Shown here: positions 5,750-13,335 of the stretch, piece by piece | Layout: each line of letters opens with the position of its first letter | How positions within the stretch are numbered: position 1 is the stretch's first letter | DNA from: Actinomycetes bacterium | Lineage (GTDB): Bacteria; Actinomycetota; Actinomycetes; S36-B12 | Assembly (NCBI GenBank): GCA_030425745.1 | Contig: JAUHZW010000038.1 | Span: forward strand, 1 to 13,335 | Direction: 5' to 3' | Length of the DNA stretch: 13,335 bases | The notes under the pieces: model-generated | Databases searched by the model: none | Seen by the model: only the letters and a program-made list of their open reading frames with translations | Told to the model about the DNA's origin: nothing | Program-made: the position numbers and the translations under genes

Positions 5750-5888
5750 GATCCTTCCGGCCCTGCGGGCCTGGGTCCTGCGTGCGATGTGCACGAGTCA
5801 GTTATCCCGCCGCCGCATCAGGGAACCGTGGGGTGACTGTGAAGGACGTGTAAGGCTGCGAACATCGAGCCAGAACCGTTGCCCGAAC

Positions 5889-5902
5889 GGGACTTTCGGC
5901 CC
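5889..5902. promoter_or_regulatory. DosR/DevR-like box 1
   Basis: GGGACTTTCGGCCC matches the central 14 positions of the mycobacterial DosR consensus (GGGACTWWAGTCCC) at 12 of 14. It lies about 152 nt upstream of the DUF2202 start and about 20 nt from a second similar site. No regulator gene is in the window, so binding by a DosR/DevR-type response regulator is inference. Confidence 0.4.
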
Positions 5903-5920
5903 GGCAGCAGCCACGCCCAC

Positions 5921-5936
5921 CGGGACCTAGGTCCCG
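5921..5936. promoter_or_regulatory. 16-bp perfect palindrome, DosR/DevR-like box 2
   Basis: CGGGACCTAGGTCCCG is a perfect palindrome whose core matches the DosR consensus at 12 of 14 positions. Its centre is 33 bp, about three helical turns, from the centre of box 1, so both sites face one side of the helix. It is also 14 nt past the rmuC stop and could fold as a 6-bp stem with CTAG loop, a weak terminator alternative. Confidence 0.4.
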
Positions 5937-5949
5937 CGCCGGGCAGCGA

Positions 5950-7050
5950 TCACTCCTCGCGCAGGGCCGCCGGATCGGAGCGACGCAGGTCTGCATCGAT
6001 CTCCTCCGGCACCTCCAGAGTCTTCGGAGCATCGACCCCGAGGTCGCGCATGCGCCTGGCCTGTCGCATCGCCTGGCGGTCGAAGGAACCGACGAAGGCG
6101 TTGTACCCGCGGACAGCCTGGTCCAAACCCCGCCGCAGGCCGTCAAGGTGCTCGGTCAGTGTGGCCAGCCGGGTGAGCATCTCCGCGCCGGTCTGGCGGA
6201 TCTGTTCCGCGTTGTCAGCCATCAGCTGACGTTGGTAGCCGAAGGAGATCGTGCGCAGCAGCGCCAGCATGGTCGTCGGTGTCGCCAGCACCACCTGTCG
6301 TTCGAAGGTCTTCTCCAGCAGCAGGCCGTCGACCTCGAGCGCCGCGGACAGCAGCGACTCCAGGGGCAGGAACATGACGACGAAGTCCGGGCTCCTATCG
6401 GAGTCGGAATAGCCCTTCGAGGAGAGCTCGCGGCTGCGCTGCAGGAGGTCAGCCGCGTGTTTGCGCAGCAGCGCGTCCCGCTCCGGACCGACCGGGAGGG
6501 CAGCGGCCTGCCAGTACGCGTCGAACGGGAACTTCGCATCGACCAGGACCTCTCCCCCACCCGGCAGGTGGATGACGATGTCCGGTCTCAGCGCCGCTGT
6601 GCCCTCTGGCCCGACCCCCTGCCGCGTGCCCTGTCGGGTGAGATGCACGCCCTCCAGCAGACCGGCGTGCTCGAGCAGACCCTCCAGTTGCATCTCTCCC
6701 CACTGGCCACGGGTCTGACCCCGCGCCAGCGCCCCGGCCAGCTGAGCGGTGGCGGACTCCAGCGACTGGTAGCGGTCCTGGACGGACGCGAGCTGACTGG
6801 TCAGGGTCGCCTCGGCGGTGGCGCGCTCACGACTCGCGGCATCGGAGGCGCGACGCAGGCTCTCCAGGCTCTCGCGGACCGGGGTGAGCAGATCGGCCAT
6901 GGCGCCGGCCTGAGCAGCGCGCGCGAGATCCTGCTCGCGGTCTCGGCGCCCCCGGAGAATCCACATCGCCAGCGCTCCGATGACCACGCCGATGAGGACC
7001 CCCACCGCGAGTCCGGTCAGGAGCCCAGCAGAGTCCGTGGCACCGTCCAT
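5950..7050 (-). CDS. rmuC: DNA recombination protein RmuC
   Basis: RmuC limits inversions and other rearrangements at short inverted repeats and is a predicted PD-(D/E)xK nuclease. The product is 366 residues. It has an N-terminal membrane helix (about 9-32), a coiled coil (about 37-110), then the family core: RGQWGEMQLEGLLEHAGL (114-131), RPDIVIHLPGG (155-165) leading to VDAKFP (170-175), with D157, D171 and K173 as the likely catalytic set. FVVMFLPLE (223-231), LATPTTMLALLRTI (255-268) and YNAFVGSFD (316-324) follow. The ATG at 7050 puts the membrane helix at the very N-terminus, as usual; GTG codons at 7080 and 7095 are possible alternatives and ribosome sites do not decide. It is divergent from the helicase gene. 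Confidence 0.93.
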   Translation of the reverse strand: MDGATDSAGLLTGLAVGVLIGVVIGALAMWILRGRRDREQDLARAAQAGAMADLLTPVRESLESLRRASDAASRERATAEATLTSQLASVQDRYQSLESATAQLAGALARGQTRGQWGEMQLEGLLEHAGLLEGVHLTRQGTRQGVGPEGTAALRPDIVIHLPGGGEVLVDAKFPFDAYWQAAALPVGPERDALLRKHAADLLQRSRELSSKGYSDSDRSPDFVVMFLPLESLLSAALEVDGLLLEKTFERQVVLATPTTMLALLRTISFGYQRQLMADNAEQIRQTGAEMLTRLATLTEHLDGLRRGLDQAVRGYNAFVGSFDRQAMRQARRMRDLGVDAPKTLEVPEEIDADLRRSDPAALREE

Positions 7051-7157
7051 GCCGACGATGCTGCCCCACCGGTCTGACACCCGCGCCCCTGACACGCCCG
7101 CGGCCCCGTCGTGGCAGACTCAGGTTCCCCCATCGCGCGGACCACAGGGGAGGTGGC

Positions 7158-9254
7158 ATGGACGCGGTCGCTCAGGAGCAGGAGTTCGTCGACGACGCCT
7201 ACTCCCTTCTGGAGGCGCAGATCCGCCACCTCTCCGAGCGCATGGAGAGCATCGCCCGGGCACCGTCGACCGGGACTCCCCAGGACCTGCTCGAACGTCA
7301 GGCCCTGCATGACTCCCTCGCCCAGCAGCTGGCCAGCGCCACGGCTGCCCGGAACCGCCTGTGCTTCGGCCGGATCGATCATGCCGACGGACTCGTCCAG
7401 CACATCGGACGCGTCGGACTGCGCGACGAGACAGGCGAGCCTGTCCTCCTGGACTGGCGGGCGCCCAGTGCGGCCGGCTTCTACCAAGCCACCACCGTCG
7501 ACCCCATGGGGCTGGTGAGCCGACGGCGCATCATCACCCGCGACCGCACCGTGACCCACACGGAGGACGAGGACCTCAGCGACCCCACCGCCATCGCCGT
7601 CGATGCCGCGGCTGAGTCGATCGCGGCTCCCCGTCAGGGGCGCATGGGCGACATCATCGCGACGATCGCGGCGGATCAGGATCGCATCGTGCGCAGCCCC
7701 CTCAATCGGGTGACGGTGGTCCAGGGCGGCCCCGGCACGGGCAAGACGGTCGTCGCGCTCCACCGGGCGGCGTGGCTGCTCTACACCCATCGCGATCGGC
7801 TGGCCCGCGATGGCGTCCTCGTCGTCGGACCCTCGCATGCCTTCCTCCGCTACATCGACCAGGTGCTGCCGAGCCTCGGTGAGACGGATGTCGTCCTCCT
7901 CACTCCGGGCGATCTGTACCCGGGCGTCTCGGCTGACCTGCCCGACTCCGCGGCCGCTGCGGCGGTCAAGGGCGACCTCGTCATGGCCAAGGTCATCGCC
8001 CGAGCCGTGCGCGCCCGCGTCCGGGTGCCGGCCCATGACGTGGCGATCCGATTGGACGACGGTTCGACGGTCACCATCACCGCCGGCCAGCTCGCCGACG
8101 CCCGCAAGGGCGTTCCGCGCAACGGGACCTTCCACGGCAACCGCGAGCCGTTCCTCAAGCGCGCGCTCGACCACCTGGCGCGCAACCGGGCAGCCCAGCG
8201 TGGCGAGGATCCTTCCGACCCGGATATCCGACTGTCCCACCTGCAGGATCTCGTCGAGGAGCCCGCCGTCCGTCGCGTCCTGAACCTGATGTGGCTGCCG
8301 ATCACGCCGGAGCGGCTCATCACCCTGCTGCTGACGGATGCCCCGACACTCGCGCGGGCCGCCGATGGCCTGCTCTCCCCGGCACAGCAGTCGGCAATCC
8401 TCCGTGCACCTGGATCTCCCTGGACCATCGACGATGCCCCGCTCCTCGACGAGGCTGCCGATCGGCTCGGCGAGTTCATCCGGCCGTCGGCCGCTGCCGC
8501 CCGCGAGCACACCGACTACGCCGAGCTGCATGTGGAGGACCCGCTCGCGCGGCACCGACCCACGTCGACGCTCGCCGAGCGCGCCGTCGCCGATCGCGAC
8601 TGGGTCTACGGCCACGTCGTCGTCGATGAGGCGCAGGAGCTCTCGCGGATGGCGTGGCGAGCCCTCGCGCGGCGCTGCAGCCGTCGGTCCATGACGATCG
8701 TCGGGGACCTGCAGCAGACCACCCACCCGGCCGGGGCGCGGGACTGGAACGAGGCGCTGAGCTGGGCCGGCGACCACGTCGACCTGCACACCCTGACCGT
8801 CACGTATCGGATCACCGAGCAGACGGCCGACACGGCGACCGAACTGCTGACGGCAGCCGGAGGCGACGCGCCCATCCTGCACCCGATTCGCCAGGGTGCG
8901 CCCACCGAACTGCTCGCGACGACCCGCACGCTTCTGGCCGAGACCATCCTTGATCGGGTCGAGCAGGAGGCCGGTCGCGTCGGCGTGATCGTCCCGGACT
9001 CCACGGCTGCCGATCTCATGGCCCTGCTGGGCGACCAGGATCCGCGCTTCGGCATCGGTGACGACGCGATCGACGCGCCGATCGCTGTCCTGACCGCGCG
9101 CGACACCAAGGGCCTGGAGTTCGACCACGTGTTCGTGGTCGACCCTGACGCGATCACCCGACAGGCAGCGCGCGGCGCCGACGTCTACGTCGCCTGCACC
9201 CGTGCCACCCAGACGCTCCATCTGGTTGACCTCGAGGAATCGTTGCCGACCTGA
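7158..9254 (+). CDS. helD: HelD/HelR-type RNA polymerase-associated helicase
   Basis: A 698-residue superfamily 1 ATPase of the HelD group, which binds RNA polymerase, opens it and releases it from DNA; actinobacterial HelR also displaces rifamycins. An N-terminal helical arm (1-70) corresponds to the coiled coil that enters the secondary channel. The motif series is complete: Q174, Walker A GGPGTGKT (190-197), Walker B VVVDEAQ (487-493), GDLQQ (516-520), TYR (549-551), KGLEFD (651-656) and YVACTRAT (677-684). The 1B/primary-channel region between (about 250-450) is intact, including WTIDDAPLLDEAADRLG (422-438). The ATG at 7158 follows GGGGAGG at good distance. Family is firm; whether it acts as the housekeeping HelD or a rifamycin-protective HelR cannot be told. 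I found no rifamycin-associated element upstream. Confidence 0.93.
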   Translation: MDAVAQEQEFVDDAYSLLEAQIRHLSERMESIARAPSTGTPQDLLERQALHDSLAQQLASATAARNRLCFGRIDHADGLVQHIGRVGLRDETGEPVLLDWRAPSAAGFYQATTVDPMGLVSRRRIITRDRTVTHTEDEDLSDPTAIAVDAAAESIAAPRQGRMGDIIATIAADQDRIVRSPLNRVTVVQGGPGTGKTVVALHRAAWLLYTHRDRLARDGVLVVGPSHAFLRYIDQVLPSLGETDVVLLTPGDLYPGVSADLPDSAAAAAVKGDLVMAKVIARAVRARVRVPAHDVAIRLDDGSTVTITAGQLADARKGVPRNGTFHGNREPFLKRALDHLARNRAAQRGEDPSDPDIRLSHLQDLVEEPAVRRVLNLMWLPITPERLITLLLTDAPTLARAADGLLSPAQQSAILRAPGSPWTIDDAPLLDEAADRLGEFIRPSAAAAREHTDYAELHVEDPLARHRPTSTLAERAVADRDWVYGHVVVDEAQELSRMAWRALARRCSRRSMTIVGDLQQTTHPAGARDWNEALSWAGDHVDLHTLTVTYRITEQTADTATELLTAAGGDAPILHPIRQGAPTELLATTRTLLAETILDRVEQEAGRVGVIVPDSTAADLMALLGDQDPRFGIGDDAIDAPIAVLTARDTKGLEFDHVFVVDPDAITRQAARGADVYVACTRATQTLHLVDLEESLPT

Positions 9255-9323
9255 GACCTTCCTCCGGGAACGCCGCACAGCGAGCATCACGTCGCATCAC
9301 CAGAGGAGAATCCGCAGAGGAGT

Positions 9324-9336
9324 CGGTCGCCGACCG
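9324..9336 (+). other. Small hairpin in the leader of the DUF4349 gene
   Basis: CGGTC-GCC-GACCG forms a 5-bp stem with a 3-nt loop in the 117-nt gap between helD and the DUF4349 gene. The gap also has two AGAGGAG copies (9302-9308, 9317-9323) and two adjacent GCATCAC copies. No firm promoter was found, so read-through from helD is possible. Confidence 0.25.
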
Positions 9337-10306
9337 TCATCCGGTGAAGGACTCCCTCGTCTGGAGGAGACATGCCCGCACACCGGACCACCACCCGCAC
9401 CATCGTGCTCGGTGCCATCGGCCTGCTCACTCTCGGCGGACTGCTCGCCGGATGCGGCTCGGTCTCCGACGCCTCGTACGACACCTACCCGGCAGATGCG
9501 ATGGTCGAGGAGGCCATGCCGGACATGATGGTCGAGGGCGAGATGGCCGCCGAGGCACCCCGTGCGGATGACGGCTACCCGTCGTCCGGGACCGTGCAGC
9601 AGGAGCGCCAGGTGATCCGGACGGGCTACGTCAGCATGCGCGTCGAGGACGTGCCGGCGTCCGCCGCCGAGGTGCGCGGACTCGCCGCCGGGTTCGGCGG
9701 CATCGTGACCGACGAGAGTCTGACCTCGGACGGCTCGCCCACCGCCGGCGGCCCCGACGAGGTCGAGGCCTACAACAGCTACGCCACCGTCACCGTGCAG
9801 GTGCCGGCCGACCGGCTCGAGGAGTTCCTGACCTCCGTATCCGACCTCGGCAGCGTCGACTCACGGACTGTCAGTGCACAGGACGTCACGCTGCAGGTGG
9901 TCGATCTGGATGCTCGGATCGACGCCCTCACGACGAGCATCACCCGACTGGAGGAGCTGCTCGCCCGGGCCCAGAACGTCGAGGACCTGCTCGCGATCGA
10001 GACCGAGCTGTCCCGTCGCCAGGCCGATCTCGATGCTCTACAGGCCCAGCGGACGTGGCTCGGCGAGCAGGTGGCGATGTCAACCGTGACCGTGTCCCTG
10101 AGCCCGGTCACCCGCATCTCCACCAGCGAGGCACCGGGCTTCCTCTCGGGTCTCGAGAGCGGCTGGTCCGCGCTCGTGACCACGATCGGCGCTCTGCTGA
10201 CCATGGCCGGATTCCTGCTGCCGTTCCTGATCATCCTCGCCATCATCGCCGTCCCCGTGACCATCGTCACCGTGCGACTGGCGCAGCGCGGCCGTAGGGT
10301 CAGGGA

Positions 10307-12912
<2,606 letters not shown>

Positions 12913-12916
<4 letters not shown>

Positions 12917-13335
12917 CCATCGACAGCACGGACCGGGCCCTGACCGGGTACGACGTCCACCGGACCCTCACCGTTCGCGTCGAACTGGTGCGCCAGCTGC
13001 GCCGACGCCGCACGCTGGTCGCCTTCGGCGTGGGCGTCCTGCTTCCTCTCATCGTCGTGCTGGCGGTACTGCTGGGGCCGCAATCGGATGGAGGAGGAGG
13101 GTTCGGCGACGGTGACCTCGACCTCGTCGGCCTGGCCACCGGCGGCGCCTGGAACTTCGCCCTCACCATGCTGTTCTTCGGATCCGGCTTCCTGCTGACG
13201 ATCCTGGCAGCCATGTTCCTCGGCGATAGCGTGGCCAGCGAGGCCTCCTGGTCCACGCTGCGCTACCTGCTGGCCGCGCCTGTCCCCCGACGGCGCCTAC
13301 TGCGCGCGAAGGTGATCGTCGGCCTCATCCTGACC
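12913..13335 (+). CDS. ABC-2 type transporter permease, partial (cut by window end)
   Basis: The first 141 codons of a permease remain open at the window end. A cytoplasmic start contains Arg-rich LRRRR (29-33), followed by a membrane helix (about 35-55), a short Gly/Asp-rich outside loop (57-70), and a helical hairpin (about 78-105). The segment GDSVASEASWSTLRYLLAAPVPRRRLLRAK (104-133) is the cytoplasmic coupling region typical of ABC-2 permeases that pair with BcrA/DrrA-like ATPases. The ATG overlaps the fused ATPase's stop, so the two are almost surely partners. The product should dimerise or pair to form the channel of the exporter. Confidence 0.9.

Noticed and set aside
5738..5794. Longer DUF2202 start adding 19 residues
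   Set aside because: It would place charged residues before the signal peptide, while the inner ATG has a perfect AAGGAGG site.
7051..7157. Rifamycin-associated element upstream of the HelD/HelR gene
   Set aside because: I looked for the GGGGCTTGC...GCAAGGCCC-type palindrome and saw none; only two CTGACAC copies 15 bp apart, which may be chance.
7017..9290. 757-codon open frame on the minus strand opposite the helicase gene
   Set aside because: The plus-strand frame has every SF1 helicase motif; the antisense frame shows no recognisable domain and is Arg/Gly/Asp-rich as expected from a mirrored high-GC gene.
9266..9293. Possible ECF sigma promoter (GGGAAC, 18 nt, CGTC) ahead of the DUF4349 gene
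   Set aside because: The spacer is longer than typical and the -10 is weak; a similar GGAAC at about 5822 faces no gene, showing such matches occur by chance.

Overview
The window is high-GC DNA with actinobacterial gene content and signals: a division/cell-wall (dcw) cluster that opens with mraZ, a HelD-type RNA polymerase helicase, a leaderless-type TAnnnT/GTG start, and GC-rich hairpins without U-tracts. I place it in Actinomycetota and cannot go lower with confidence.

Left part (1-3700, minus strand): the start of a dcw cluster. Transcription runs from a promoter carrying four phased MraZ boxes (about 3616-3657) through mraZ, a previously hidden 45-residue membrane protein gene, rsmH, ftsL and ftsI. 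From the small gene onward each start overlaps the preceding stop (ATGA, ATGA, GTGA), so translation is probably coupled. The ftsI reading frame loses its transpeptidase domain at about position 200 and runs in frame into the C-terminal part of a bacterioferritin. That is either an assembly chimera or a remarkable rearrangement.

Middle (3771-5949): a lipoprotein of the DUF3048/YerB family (plus) faces a secreted ferritin-like DUF2202 protein (minus). Their stop codons share one CTAG palindrome, and a 17-bp perfect hairpin inside the lipoprotein gene sits where a terminator for the DUF2202 gene would lie. Two palindromes resembling DosR/DevR boxes lie upstream of the DUF2202 gene.

Right-middle (5950-9254): rmuC (minus) and a helD/helR-like helicase gene (plus) are divergent from a 107-nt gap.

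Right (9372-13335, plus): an apparent three-gene operon. It encodes a DUF4349 lipoprotein with a coiled coil and a C-terminal membrane helix. Next is an 869-residue fusion of a membrane-anchored extracellular serine hydrolase (X-Pro dipeptidyl-peptidase/CocE type) to a cytoplasmic ABC ATPase. Last is the beginning of an ABC-2 type permease, cut by the window end. The genes overlap by 70 nt and 4 nt. This looks like one transport system in which the ATPase subunit carries its own outside-facing hydrolase, and it is the best candidate here for a poorly described system.

No tRNA, rRNA, CRISPR array or insertion sequence was recognised. No gene-free stretch exceeds 300 bases; the longest are the mraZ/small-gene gap (203 nt), the mraZ/DUF3048 gap (197 nt) and the region upstream of the DUF2202 gene (212 nt).
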